Origin: Bacillus sp. EB600
Lineage (GTDB): Bacteria; Bacillota; Bacilli; Bacillales; Cytobacillaceae
Assembly (NCBI RefSeq): GCF_024494385.1
Contig: NZ_JAEVLT010000025.1
Span: 1 to 64,000 of the forward strand
Direction: 5' to 3'
DNA length: 64,000 nt
The position numbers were made by a program, and so were the translations under genes. The notes under the pieces were generated by a model that saw only the letters and a list, made by a program, of their open reading frames with translations, had not been told where the DNA came from and ran no database searches. Of this stretch, positions 8,385-17,036 are shown one piece after another (within the stretch, counting starts at the first letter, position 1; each line of letters begins with the position of its first letter).

Positions 8385-9719
8385 ATGAAAAGAAAAGATA
8401 CTTTTTTTGTAGGTTTAATGCTATTCTCAATGTTTTTTGGAGCAGGAAATTTAATCTTCCCTCCTTTTTTAGGAATGGGGGCCGGAACCTCCTTTTGGCC
8501 AGCTATAATTGGCTTCGTTTTAACCGGGGTGGGCTTACCGCTCTTAGTACTAACAGCTATTGCCCTAGTAAAAGATGGTGTCAATACATTGGGGAGTCGT
8601 GTTCATCCATTATTTGGGGTCATTTTTACAGTAGTCGTTTATTTATCGATCGGACCATTCTTTGGTATTCCAAGAAATGCGAATGTTGCGTTTGAAATGG
8701 GCTTTAAACCATTCCTAGGCAGTGTTTCCATCAGCCAATCCGTACTATTGTTACTGTTTACGGTAGTATTCTTTGCACTTGTTTACCTATTAAGCTTAAA
8801 CCCATCGAAAGTGGTTGATTATATGGGACAATTAATTACTCCTGTCCTATTGATCTCCATTGTGGTTCTATGTATAACAGGATTCATGAAGCTGAATCAT
8901 CCATTTACTGCGCCTAATGAAACCTATCAAACAGCTTCCTTGTTTAAAGGTTTTATCGATGGCTATCAAACAATGGACGCCCTTGCTGCGCTTGCCTTCG
9001 GAATTGTTATTTTATCAACCCTTAAGCAAAAAGGGGTGCAAGAGAGAAAACAGTTAACCAAATATACCGTGAAAACAGGCCTTGTTGCCGGAACAGCACT
9101 TGCCCTTGTTTATGTAGCAATTGGATTTTTAGGAGCAAAAATGGGCGGTTACGGAACATTCGATAATGGTACATCATTATTATCTGCCGCTTCAACGATG
9201 CTCTTAGGAACAGGTGGAAAGGTCCTCCTTGGGGTAATTTTCACGCTCGCCTGCTTTACAACATGTGTCGGACTTACCATTGCTTGCGGTGAATATTTTT
9301 CAAAGGTTTTACCGAAGCTTAGCTATCGTTTTGTTGTGACAACCATTACAGTTGTTAGTTTTTTAATTGCAAATCTTGGCTTAAATCAAATTATTTCCAT
9401 TTCTGTTCCATTCCTGGTCACGGCGTACCCATTAACCATTGTCCTTGTAACTCTTTCGTTTTTCCATCGCTATTACCATGGTTCACAAATGGTTTATGTT
9501 GGCGCAATGTTATTGACAGGACTTGTGAGCTTAAATGATGGTTTGAAATCGTTTGGTGTCGGTGTCCATTTTGTCCAAGTATTCATGGATACTCTACCAT
9601 TAGCATCTGTTGGTTTAGGCTGGGTTGTTCCGGCACTAGTTGGAGGGATCGTTGGGCTCGGTTGGGACCGGCTGAGGACCCATTCTACTGATGAGCTTAA
9701 TGTGGAAAAAGCATCATAA
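8385..9719 (+). CDS. brnQ: Branched-chain amino acid transporter BrnQ
   Basis: The 444-residue, about 12-helix carrier belongs to the LIVCS family, which imports leucine, isoleucine and valine with Na+ or H+. The N-terminus is typical (FVGLMLFSMFFGAGNLIFPPFLG), as are GPFFGIPRNANVAFEMG and the central LDA-type helix (TMDALAALAFGIVIL). ATG 8385 follows AGGGAGAGAG. It is transcribed alone behind the T-box leader and ends at a strong terminator, so its expression should rise when charged tRNA-Ile is scarce. Confidence 0.93.
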   Translation: MKRKDTFFVGLMLFSMFFGAGNLIFPPFLGMGAGTSFWPAIIGFVLTGVGLPLLVLTAIALVKDGVNTLGSRVHPLFGVIFTVVVYLSIGPFFGIPRNANVAFEMGFKPFLGSVSISQSVLLLLFTVVFFALVYLLSLNPSKVVDYMGQLITPVLLISIVVLCITGFMKLNHPFTAPNETYQTASLFKGFIDGYQTMDALAALAFGIVILSTLKQKGVQERKQLTKYTVKTGLVAGTALALVYVAIGFLGAKMGGYGTFDNGTSLLSAASTMLLGTGGKVLLGVIFTLACFTTCVGLTIACGEYFSKVLPKLSYRFVVTTITVVSFLIANLGLNQIISISVPFLVTAYPLTIVLVTLSFFHRYYHGSQMVYVGAMLLTGLVSLNDGLKSFGVGVHFVQVFMDTLPLASVGLGWVVPALVGGIVGLGWDRLRTHSTDELNVEKAS

Positions 9720-9722
9720 TAA

Positions 9723-9765
9723 TAAAAAATACCTGGGCCATGGCCATGGCACCCGGGTATTTTTT
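9723..9765 (+). terminator. Terminator after brnQ
   Basis: AAAAAATACC and GGTATTTTTT flank a CCATGGCCATGG-rich centre, and a run of T follows. The hairpin begins only a few bases after the brnQ stop. Confidence 0.85.
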
Positions 9766-9788
9766 ATTATTTTTATTACCAAAGTAAA

Positions 9789-9903
9789 TGCCGAACAGAT
9801 TATGACATTCGCGGAATAAAAGTTGAACTGCGCGGAAATATCGCTAAAACGTGCGAAAATAATCAAAAATTCCTCGGAATTCAAGCTTAAATCCGCGGAA
9901 TAG
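9789..9903. repeat. Six-unit array of a 10-bp motif with exact 21-bp period
   Basis: Related motifs begin at 9789 (TGCCGAACA), 9810 (CGCGGAATA), 9831 (CGCGGAAAT), 9852 (TGCGAAAAT), 9873 (CTCGGAATT) and 9894 (CGCGGAATA). Every step is exactly 21 bp, while the 11-bp spacers differ. The array lies between the brnQ terminator and the 3' end of a pseudogene. Function is not known; similar arrays occur at 26919 and 37987. Confidence 0.8.
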
Positions 9904-9918
9904 GTAATAAACACTTTT

Positions 9919-10905
9919 TTATTTTTCCGATTCAAAAATAATCTTGTTTTGTTTTCTTGATTCCTCTGTGATCTTGAGAACGATTTTGCTCAAAGCTTTT
10001 AATTCCTCATATTCCTTGTTATTTTTCGTGTTTAAAATCTTTGCGAAATTCCTACATTCATAAACCATATCTTTTTATTCAAGGGGAACACTTAGGATAT
10101 TGCTTTCTTTTGTATGGCTGTCAAAAAATTCAATTTGAGAAATTGGGGCGGCATCCTCCATGACAAAGGTTCCATCCTCACCATGAATTTCACACAGCAG
10201 TGTCGAATGAGAAACCTTTGAGCAGACGATCGTACACACAAATTCCTCATACTCTAATACGAGTGTCCCGCTCCCATCGACACCAGTCCTTAAAATCACT
10301 GGATGGTACCCTGCTTTTTTCGGTGCCCCAAACAATCCAACCGCTAAATAAAGCGGGTATACTCCTAAATCAACTAACGCTCCTCCAGAATAAACGGCTG
10401 AAAATATATTGGGTTCTTCGCCTTGTCAGTATAAATCATAGCGGGAAGAGTACTTGATGTACGGTAAAATAGCACTTCTAATTTCCCCTGCCATTGAAAG
10501 CTTTTCTTTTAAAATTTTAAAATTAGGAGTATGAATATTGCGGATTGCTTCAAATAAACAGACCCCATTTTCTTCTGCTGCTTTGAACGCTTCTTCTAAC
10601 TCTCTTGTGTTTGAAAAGATTGGCTTTTCACAGATTACATGCTTTTTATTTTTTAAAAATAAAATAGCTTGTTCGTAATGAAAAGAATTAGGCGAAGCAA
10701 TGTATACAACATCAATTTTGTCGCTTTTCGCCATTACCTCCAAGTCGGAAAAGGTCTCTGATGCATTGTATGTATCAGCCAGCATTGCCGCATTTTCCTC
10801 TGACCGTGAATATACACCGGCTAATTGAAACTCTCCACTAAGCTGAGCTGCTTCTATAAATGATGAAGTAATCCAACCTGTACCGACTGTGCCGAAGTTT
10901 ACCAT
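9919..10905 (-). pseudogene. Gfo/Idh/MocA family oxidoreductase with two in-frame stops
   Basis: Reading one frame from ATG 10905 (AAGGGAG 8 nt upstream) to the stop at 9919 gives a 328-codon Gfo/Idh-type dehydrogenase: Rossmann start NFGTVGTGWI, the EKP motif (HVICEKPIFSN) and the GGALVDLGVYPLYLA motif. A TGA at 10426-10428 and a TAA at 10075-10077 interrupt the otherwise continuous frame. No frameshift is needed, so these look like two nonsense mutations in a formerly intact gene. Alternatives are sequencing error or, much less likely, readthrough. The substrate (a sugar, inositol or similar) cannot be inferred. Confidence 0.85.
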
Positions 10906-11075
10906 TTCGTCATCTCCCTTCAAGATCGCTCTTCAACAACCATTTTACACATCTATTATTCCCTTTTAAAATAGATAGCTGCATTTGTTTCCTTAACGGA
11001 TTATCGGGAATAATGGAAAAATATCAATATTTATGATATATAAGAAGTACATATAATGAAAGAGGTTGAAAAAAA

Positions 11076-12734
11076 GTGGACAATAATACGTCTAATTTTA
11101 TTAAAGATGTTATGATTCAAGATCTGGAAACAGGCAAGCGCAAAAGTATTGTCACCCGCTTTCCACCTGAACCTAATGGTTATTTACATATTGGTCATGC
11201 CAAGTCAATCGTGATTAATTTTGGATTAGCAGATGATTTTAACGGTAAAACCAATTTAAGATTCGATGATACCAACCCATTGAAAGAAGATGTTGAGTTT
11301 GTAAACTCGATCAAAGAAGATGTTAAATGGCTTGGATATGAATGGGACGGATTATTTTTTGCTTCAAATTACTTCGAAGAAATGTATAACCGTGCTGTGC
11401 TTTTAATTAAAAAAGGATTAGCGTATGTGGATGACTTATCAGCAGACGATATTCGCGAATACCGCGGAACATTAACGGAGCCTGGAAAAGAAAGTCCATA
11501 TCGTAATCGTTCAATCGAAGAAAATCTTGAGCTGTTTGACCAGATGCGTAATGGCGAGTTTGGTAATGGCGAAAAGGTTCTCCGTGCTAAAATTGACATG
11601 AGTTCACCTAACATTAACCTCCGTGACCCGGTAATTTATCGAATTGCCCATGCGACCCACCATAATACTGGTGACAAATGGTGCATTTACCCTATGTATG
11701 CCTTTGCCCATCCAATTGAGGATGCAATTGAAGGCGTCACACATTCAATTTGTACAATTGAGTTCGAGGATCAACGTCCATTATATAATTGGATCGTTGA
11801 ACAATGTGAGATGGAGTGCCAGCCGCAGCAAATCGAATTTGGTCGCCTAAATATTACAAATACTGTAATGAGTAAGCGGAAGCTGAAGCAATTAGTTGAA
11901 GAAGGCTATGTGGATGGCTGGGATGATCCCCGCATGCCGACTCTTTCCGGGATGCGCCGAAAAGGATATACACCTGAATCAATTCGTGAATTTGTCCGTG
12001 AAACAGGTGTATCGAAAGGTTCTGGAGTTGTTGATTCGCAAATGCTTGATCATTTTGTCCGTGAGGATTTAAAATTAAAGGCCCCCCGTACAATGGCTGT
12101 GATTAAACCATTAAAGGTCGTTATTACCAACTATCCTGAAGGACAGGTTGAATGGCTGGATGCGGAAAACAATCCGGAAAATCCGGACATGGGCAGCAGG
12201 AAAATTCCATTTTCTCGTGAAATCTACATCGAACAGGAGGATTTCATGGAAAATCCACCTAAGAAATATTTCCGCTTGTTCCCAGGAAATGAAGTCCGTT
12301 TAAAAAATGCCTATTTTATTAAATGTGAAGAGTTTATTAAAAATGAAAACGGGGAAGTTGTTGAAATTCGGTGTACCTATGATCCTGAGACGAAGAGCGG
12401 AACAGGCTTTGCCGGCCGAAAAGTAAAAGGAACGATTCACTGGGTTGAAGCAAGCCTTGCCGTTCCGGCGGAATTCCGTTTATATGAGCCGCTCATATTG
12501 GATGAAACCAAGGATGCAGCAGATGGTGAAGGAAAGACGTTCCTTGACCATGTGAATCCGAACTCACTAGAAATAATCCAGGGTTTTGTAGAGCCAAATA
12601 TGAAAGAAGCACAGGCTCAGGATAAGTTCCAATTTTTCAGACATGGATACTTTAACGTTGACCCTAAAAATACGACAGCAGACAAGCTCGTTTTTAACAG
12701 AATTGTCTCATTGAAGAGTTCATTTAAATTATGA
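11076..12734 (+). CDS. glnS: Glutaminyl-tRNA synthetase
   Basis: The 552-residue class Ib synthetase charges tRNA-Gln with glutamine in the cytosol. It shows the HIGH region ([17 protein letters not shown], near residue 33), LRFDDTNP, and a KMSKS-type loop ([13 protein letters not shown], near 265). The C-terminal beta-barrel anticodon-binding part is complete, with length matching bacterial GlnRS. The start is GTG 11076 with AGAGG upstream. Most Bacillaceae make Gln-tRNA by the GatCAB amidotransferase route and lack GlnRS, so this gene may have been acquired by transfer. It is monocistronic with its own terminator. Confidence 0.95.
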   Translation: MDNNTSNFIKDVMIQDLETGKRKSIVTRFPPEPNGYLHIGHAKSIVINFGLADDFNGKTNLRFDDTNPLKEDVEFVNSIKEDVKWLGYEWDGLFFASNYFEEMYNRAVLLIKKGLAYVDDLSADDIREYRGTLTEPGKESPYRNRSIEENLELFDQMRNGEFGNGEKVLRAKIDMSSPNINLRDPVIYRIAHATHHNTGDKWCIYPMYAFAHPIEDAIEGVTHSICTIEFEDQRPLYNWIVEQCEMECQPQQIEFGRLNITNTVMSKRKLKQLVEEGYVDGWDDPRMPTLSGMRRKGYTPESIREFVRETGVSKGSGVVDSQMLDHFVREDLKLKAPRTMAVIKPLKVVITNYPEGQVEWLDAENNPENPDMGSRKIPFSREIYIEQEDFMENPPKKYFRLFPGNEVRLKNAYFIKCEEFIKNENGEVVEIRCTYDPETKSGTGFAGRKVKGTIHWVEASLAVPAEFRLYEPLILDETKDAADGEGKTFLDHVNPNSLEIIQGFVEPNMKEAQAQDKFQFFRHGYFNVDPKNTTADKLVFNRIVSLKSSFKL

Positions 12735-12740
12735 AAATCA

Positions 12741-12772
12741 TAAAAAGAACCAGGCAGGCGCCTGGTTCTTTT
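12741..12772 (+). terminator. Terminator after glnS
   Basis: AAAAGAACCAGGC and GCCTGGTTCTTTT form a perfect 13-bp stem with a tiny loop, a few bases past the glnS stop. The A and T runs on both sides allow it to serve the convergent kinase gene as well. Confidence 0.85.
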
Positions 12773-12801
12773 GCTTATTAAACATCATTTTTCTGATTCA
12801 C

Positions 12802-13872
12802 TCATTCTACCCTTTTTACGATTATTGGCACCTCTAAAATAATTTTCGTGCCTTGGCCAGGGATAGACTGGACCGATAACTCCCCACCAACTGAGCGAGC
12901 CCGTTCATCCATGCTAAATAAACCGACACCGGGCGAATGTTTGCTCATATCAAAGCCTTTACCCCTATCCTCTATCATCACCCTAACCGCTTCATCCAGC
13001 TCTCTTATCGTAATAGTTGCTATTGTAACTTCAGCGTACTTACGAACATTTGTTAAAGCTTCTTGTATGACGCGGTAAATCGTTGTTTCAATACTCATAC
13101 TCAGACGCCGGTTTAAGACACATTCAAAGTAGACATCAATATGATAGTTATCGGAAAAACGGCTTAAAAATGTACGGATAGCTGGAACCAGGCCCAGATC
13201 ATCAAGCACAGAGGGCCGCAGCTCCCACGAGATATCACGAATTTCTTCAATTAATTGTGCTGCCTCGGCCTGCATCTGTTCTAACAAGGGATGATCCAAC
13301 TCAGATTGCAAACGATTAATTGTTATCAGATGACTGTATAAATTTTGGCCGATTCCATCATGCAAATTCCGTGAAAGTCGTTTACGCTCCTCTTCTTGTA
13401 CATCGATTATTCGCACCATCATTTTTTGAAGTTCTACTTCGGCTTGCTTTCTTTTCGTAATTTCATAGCGAATGGCAAGATATTGATATGGGCGACCCTT
13501 CTCATTTAAAAACGGGACAATGGTTGTATCGACCCAATAGTAGCTGCCATCCTTTGCCTTATTTCGGATTTCTCCCTTCCAAACTTGACCTAAACCAATG
13601 GTCCGCCACATCTCTTTGAAAAAATCCCTCGAGTGGTAGCCGGAATTAACAATTCGATGATCCTGGCCAATGAGCTCTGCCCTGGGAAATTTCGATACTT
13701 GGCAAAATTGGTCATTCACGTATGTAATCAACCCCCGTGCATCAGTAATAGCAACGATGGAAGATTCATCAAGGGCAAACTTTAAATCAACTAATTCTTG
13801 CACCGACTTTTTAAGTTCCTCTTCAAGGCCTGCCACCTTGTTTGCAGGCTGAATTATTTTACCGTCCATCAT
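12802..13872 (-). CDS. PAS-domain histidine kinase, NarL/NreB type
   Basis: About 356 residues: a short coiled coil, one PAS/PAC domain (about 30-140, ITDARGLITYVNDQF and KDGSYYWVDTTIVPF), a HisKA_3 dimerisation domain with the phospho-acceptor in RLSRNLHDGIGQNLY, and a C-terminal ATPase domain (GKGFDMSKHSPGVGL). It is soluble. AGGAGG sits 4-7 nt before two adjacent ATG codons (13872, 13869), either of which may be the start. Staphylococcal NreB uses four PAS cysteines for an oxygen-sensing 4Fe-4S cluster, but only one Cys lies in this PAS domain, so the same chemistry is not supported. It is last in a four-gene signalling cluster. Confidence 0.85.
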   Translation of the reverse strand: MMDGKIIQPANKVAGLEEELKKSVQELVDLKFALDESSIVAITDARGLITYVNDQFCQVSKFPRAELIGQDHRIVNSGYHSRDFFKEMWRTIGLGQVWKGEIRNKAKDGSYYWVDTTIVPFLNEKGRPYQYLAIRYEITKRKQAEVELQKMMVRIIDVQEEERKRLSRNLHDGIGQNLYSHLITINRLQSELDHPLLEQMQAEAAQLIEEIRDISWELRPSVLDDLGLVPAIRTFLSRFSDNYHIDVYFECVLNRRLSMSIETTIYRVIQEALTNVRKYAEVTIATITIRELDEAVRVMIEDRGKGFDMSKHSPGVGLFSMDERARSVGGELSVQSIPGQGTKIILEVPIIVKRVE

Positions 13873-13886
13873 TCTGCCTCCTGCAA

Positions 13887-14339
13887 TCAAAGGATAATGT
13901 AGTCTTTTAACGCCATTTCAAGTAAGGTTGCAGTTTCTTTCACAGTTTCCTGTTCCCTTTCGGAAAAAATATACCGCTCTCTTTTTCCTATCAATAAAAC
14001 ACCTTTTGGGACACCATTAAAAAATAAAGGGACTGCATATGAGGAAACAAGTTTTTCAGCGAGCATGATTGGATGTTCAATTGCCTTTCCTGTAATCCCA
14101 TTTGGAAAGTCCTGAATCATCATTGGGCTTCCGCTTGAAATCACCTTTCCCGCAATTCCTTTTCCGTACCGTACGGTTATTCTTTTATACTTGTCATTCA
14201 GATTACCGGAAGCATACCTCCATCTGATATCAGGGCCTACTTCGTTTTGGATAGCAAGTCCGACAAACTCACCTTCAATTTCATTCTTCAATTTTTCACA
14301 GGCTTCAACAATTGGCTGCAGTTCCCTTAATTCTGTCAT
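13887..14339 (-). CDS. GAF-domain protein, NreA-like
   Basis: The 150-residue protein is a single GAF domain with no output domain, matching the size and layout of the staphylococcal nitrate receptor NreA (about 154 residues), which binds nitrate and restrains the NreB kinase. Visible features are VEACEKLKNEIEGEFVGLAIQN at the N-terminus (two helices and a strand) and VPLFFNGVPKGVLLIGKRE. ATG 14339 follows AAGGAGAAAG. It lies 15 bp after the response regulator and abuts the PAS kinase, in a locus next to a nitrate-reductase-like operon, so nitrate sensing is a reasonable but unproven role. Confidence 0.75.
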   Translation of the reverse strand: MTELRELQPIVEACEKLKNEIEGEFVGLAIQNEVGPDIRWRYASGNLNDKYKRITVRYGKGIAGKVISSGSPMMIQDFPNGITGKAIEHPIMLAEKLVSSYAVPLFFNGVPKGVLLIGKRERYIFSEREQETVKETATLLEMALKDYIIL

Positions 14340-14354
14340 GCGCGAACTTTCTCC

Positions 14355-15008
14355 TTATAAGCCATAACCTAGTAACCCCTTTTTAAGAGCATATTCGACT
14401 AACTCTGGCCGGGTTTTCATTTGCAGCTTTTCCATCAGGTTGCCTTTATGGGTCTCAACGGTCTTCACACTAATGACTAGCTTTTCAGCTATTTCCTTAT
14501 TGGAGTATCCCTTGGCAATGAGGGTAAGCACCTCTTTTTCCCGATCCGATAAAAGGTGATATGTATCAGCATTCCCATGCTTCATACTGCCAAGATATTC
14601 TTCCATTAAACGCTTTGTTGCCGAAGGGTGCAGATAGGCGTCACCTTTCGCAACAGATTCAATCGCAGCCATCAGCTCATCATGGGGAGCACTTTTTAAA
14701 ATACATCCTGATGCTCCCGCCTGTATGGCTCGAAATAAGTATTCTTCATCATCATGCATCGTTAATATTAAAATGTTTACTTCAGGCATTAATTTCTTTA
14801 ACTCGGCTGTCGCAGACAGCCCATCTTTACCATGCGGCATGCTTAAATCCATAACGACTACATTTGGTTTAAGCTTTAACGCTTTTTTAATTCCTTCATT
14901 TCCTTCCGAGGCCTCTCCAATTACCTGAATCTCAGGGTTGGTATTTAAAAGCATTGTCAGTCCCATTCTTACAACCGCATGGTCATCAACCAACAGGATT
15001 TTTATCAC
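14355..15008 (-). CDS. LuxR/NarL-type response regulator, NreC-like
   Basis: This 217-residue regulator starts at GTG 15008, with AAAGGAGAG 7 nt upstream; the longer frame has no ribosome binding site. The receiver domain has the acidic pair LLVDDH, the phospho-acceptor in VVVMDLSMPHG, and LILTMHDDEEYL. The C-terminal LuxR helix-turn-helix reads LSDREKEVLTLIAKGYSNKEIAEKL, split over its helices. The gene overlaps the upstream kinase by 23 bp, so translation is coupled. With the GAF protein it resembles NreC, which activates nitrate and nitrite reductase genes. GGGG-N4-CCCC sites upstream of the 20.8-kb operon are candidate targets. Confidence 0.88.
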   Translation of the reverse strand: MIKILLVDDHAVVRMGLTMLLNTNPEIQVIGEASEGNEGIKKALKLKPNVVVMDLSMPHGKDGLSATAELKKLMPEVNILILTMHDDEEYLFRAIQAGASGCILKSAPHDELMAAIESVAKGDAYLHPSATKRLMEEYLGSMKHGNADTYHLLSDREKEVLTLIAKGYSNKEIAEKLVISVKTVETHKGNLMEKLQMKTRPELVEYALKKGLLGYGL

Positions 15009-15699
15009 GATAATCTCTCCTTTGATCCCTATCCATTTCTGCAAAGGGAAGAGATAGTTCAATTGCAGTTCCCTCTCCTATTTTAGAGGAAATGCAGCAA
15101 TCCCCGCCAGCTAAAAGCATTCGTTCCCGCATCGCAGCCAGCCCTGATGATGGATTTTGCTTCGAGCGTTTCTCCGGCTCAAAGCCCTTGCCAAAATCAC
15201 GAATAGTAATTTTCAAATCAGCTGCATCCCAACTAAAATCAATTGTTACATTTGAAGTGTCAGCATATTTCGCGATATTGGCAAGGGCCTCCTGGCAGAC
15301 ACGAAAGACGGCAATATTGTTTTGTTCAGGGATAGGCTGCTCCTTTCCTGTGGATGTAAGATCAACGATGATTCCGAATGTTGAGGTATATAATTTACTA
15401 TAGCTTTTTATTGCTGGAAGTAAACCTAGTGTATCAAGGGTTGGAGGATGCAATTCTACGGAAAGCAGCCTTAGCTCTTGGATGGTCTTTTCTAATAACT
15501 GCGACATTTCACGTGCATACATTTTCATATCCGGTTTAATCACACCGGATTCCAAAACCTTTAATCCCGTTAGTAGGCTATAGAGGTTTTGGCCAACTCC
15601 CTCATGAAGCTCAAGAGCAATTCGTTTGATTTCATCTTCCTGCGATTGAATAATATATGAGCTTATTTGCTGATTAGAAGAAACATTCTCCATATCCAT
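14986..15699 (-). CDS. Short HisKA_3 histidine kinase, NreB-like core
   Basis: The protein is 237 residues from ATG 15699, preceded by AAGGGAG; the longer frame overlaps the upstream gene and a terminator. It has a HisKA_3 domain with the phospho-acceptor His in IALELHEGVGQNLYSLL and an ATPase domain (VCQEALANIAKYA, RDFGKGFEPE, SGLAAMRERMLLAGG). No membrane segment and no separate sensor domain are seen, so it probably takes its signal from a partner, perhaps the GAF protein. It is the first gene of the signalling cluster and overlaps the response regulator gene. Two HisKA_3 kinases around one regulator is unusual. Confidence 0.85.
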   Translation of the reverse strand: MDMENVSSNQQISSYIIQSQEDEIKRIALELHEGVGQNLYSLLTGLKVLESGVIKPDMKMYAREMSQLLEKTIQELRLLSVELHPPTLDTLGLLPAIKSYSKLYTSTFGIIVDLTSTGKEQPIPEQNNIAVFRVCQEALANIAKYADTSNVTIDFSWDAADLKITIRDFGKGFEPEKRSKQNPSSGLAAMRERMLLAGGDCCISSKIGEGTAIELSLPFAEMDRDQRRDYRDKNPVG

Positions 15700-15727
15700 C
15701 TCTGCTCCCTTCTTTACATTAGTATAC

Positions 15728-15757
15728 AAAAAAGGCAGGTTCTTATGAAGAAACCTG
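15728..15757 (-). terminator. Terminator of the molybdoenzyme operon
   Basis: CAGGTTTCTT and AAGAACCTG pair with one bulge and are followed on the minus strand by TTTTTT. The stem overlaps the stop of the 15743-16018 gene and separates the reductase operon from the kinase/regulator genes, though readthrough is possible. Confidence 0.7.
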
Positions 15758-16018
15758 AACCTTATAATGCAATCCGCTTTCTTGATCAAACGCAGACCAT
15801 TCTGTGTCCGTTTCACTTATCCTGCTTGCGAGCGGCACAGCAAGAAAATAAATATCATCAAAGTAAAAGCGGATATGTGTTTTATCTGGGCAAAGCTGAA
15901 TCCTCTTTATCGATTTTTTGACGGTGGGAGCCTGATCGCTCCCTTTTTCATCATGAATTGAAATTTCAGCATGAATGCCGGCAAATCTTTGTAGTTCTTG
16001 CAAGTTAATGAGTTCCAC
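15743..16018 (-). CDS. Small hypothetical protein, end of the molybdoenzyme operon
   Basis: A 91-residue soluble protein of unrecognised family, starting at GTG 16018 with AGAGG upstream. It overlaps the preceding gene by 14 bp and has the predicted strand-rich centre SIKRIQLCPDKTHIRFYFDD. The translational overlap is the main evidence that it is real and belongs with the reductase genes. No catalytic or metal motif is visible. An assembly or regulatory role would be a guess. Confidence 0.6.
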   Translation of the reverse strand: MELINLQELQRFAGIHAEISIHDEKGSDQAPTVKKSIKRIQLCPDKTHIRFYFDDIYFLAVPLASRISETDTEWSAFDQESGLHYKVQVSS

Positions 16019-16316
16019 AGCTACTACATCCTCTCGTTACAGGATAAATAAACATCTTATAGCCTTGTAGGTACTTCCAAAATTCCTCACCGGCCTGCTC
16101 CTCGAGAAATTGAATCGTTTCTTCTTCGGAAGTCCAATCGCTCATTCCTTTTACTTCTGCAACGACCATTTCCGCTCCATCCATTTGCTTTTCCTCTAAA
16201 TACCAGTTTACTCTTTTCCCCTGAAAAACAAAGTGCAAGATTTGGTCAATTTCAGCCTTAAAACCGCCGGATGCTCCCCTTATAAAACAAAAATCAAGAT
16301 AGGTTTCATTGTTCAT
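16005..16316 (-). CDS. Small hypothetical protein with C-terminal CSSCGTH
   Basis: This 103-residue soluble protein ends in RGCSSCGTH, a CxxC motif that could bind metal or take part in thiol chemistry. It overlaps the upstream small membrane gene by ATGA and the downstream gene by 14 bp, which indicates tight translational coupling within the molybdoenzyme operon. I do not recognise the family. The position suggests a dedicated maturation or chaperone function, but only the CxxC end supports that. Confidence 0.65.
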   Translation of the reverse strand: MNNETYLDFCFIRGASGGFKAEIDQILHFVFQGKRVNWYLEEKQMDGAEMVVAEVKGMSDWTSEEETIQFLEEQAGEEFWKYLQGYKMFIYPVTRGCSSCGTH

Positions 16317-16510
16317 CTGTCTTCCAGACCCCTCATTTTCTTTTTGTCATATTTATAGACAAGGAGAGCGATCGGAAACAATACCACATTGATTAGGGCC
16401 GCGATTATAGAATTGGTATAATGTTCGTAAAAATACTGATGCACCATATATTGAGTAAAAATGATATTCACCATTAAAATTACACATAGAATAACAAGAT
16501 TACGCTTCAT
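16313..16510 (-). CDS. Small two-helix membrane protein
   Basis: A 65-residue protein with two hydrophobic helices (about 4-20 and 33-50) and a basic cytosolic tail (KYDKKKMRGLEDR). It overlaps the Rieske gene by 11 bp and the CSSC gene by 4 bp. The family is not recognised. It may be a small membrane subunit or anchor of the reductase complex. Confidence 0.65.
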   Translation of the reverse strand: MKRNLVILCVILMVNIIFTQYMVHQYFYEHYTNSIIAALINVVLFPIALLVYKYDKKKMRGLEDR

Positions 16511-17024
16511 AACGTTTCACCCTCACAGCATAAATTGCACCGTTTTCTACTTTCACTTGGACTTCAGGGAGCGGGCGTCTTGGCGGACCGGCAATCGGTT
16601 CACCCGTTTTCACATCAAATTTTCCATGATGGCACGGGCAAATCATTTCTCCCTCCTTCTTTTCCCAGAATACGGGACAGCGAAGATGTGTACAGGCATT
16701 TTGATAGGCTACATATTGATTTTCGGAAAGTCGAATCAGAATAGCGCTGTCATGTTCTCCTGGAAAGGCAAAATCAACTGCATCCCCAACCGCGAGCGAT
16801 TTCACATCGGTGATTTTCTTTTTTGGATAGTCTTTATGGCTAAGACCCGCTAACTCCTTTGCCGCTACAGCTCCCCATGGAAGAGAGGAGATAGCAAAAA
16901 CCCCGGCTGCACCAACAAGTGTTTTCATGAAACCACGGCGGTCTAACTTTCTTTCATGATTACGATTAATATTATGGGTATAATTATCCTCATCAAATGG
17001 GATTTTGTTGTTTTTATCCGTCAT
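16500..17024 (-). CDS. Tat-exported Rieske 2Fe-2S protein
   Basis: The 174-residue protein has a twin-arginine signal (DRRGFMKTLVGAAG, residues 29-42) and a Rieske fold with both ligand boxes: CTHLRCPVF and CPCHHGKFD. It should carry a 2Fe-2S cluster on the outer face of the membrane. ATG 17024 follows AGGAGG with 8-nt spacing. Its place directly after the molybdenum and ferredoxin subunits suggests it links membrane quinol oxidation to the reductase or acts as the electron-entry subunit. It is not next to cytochrome b/c1 genes, so it is not the housekeeping QcrA. Confidence 0.9.
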   Translation of the reverse strand: MTDKNNKIPFDEDNYTHNINRNHERKLDRRGFMKTLVGAAGVFAISSLPWGAVAAKELAGLSHKDYPKKKITDVKSLAVGDAVDFAFPGEHDSAILIRLSENQYVAYQNACTHLRCPVFWEKKEGEMICPCHHGKFDVKTGEPIAGPPRRPLPEVQVKVENGAIYAVRVKRYEA

Positions 17025-17036
17025 CCCTAATCCCTC

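Noticed and set aside
9789..9903. CRISPR array
   Set aside because: Repeats are only about 10 bp and imperfect, spacers are 11 bp, and no cas genes are present anywhere in the window.
9714..9935. 73-residue minus-strand ORF across the brnQ terminator and the phased array
   Set aside because: No ribosome binding site and low coding character; the sequence is explained by a terminator and the 21-bp array.
12802..13872. NreB-type 4Fe-4S oxygen sensor
   Set aside because: The PAS domain has only one Cys; the four ligand cysteines of NreB are absent.
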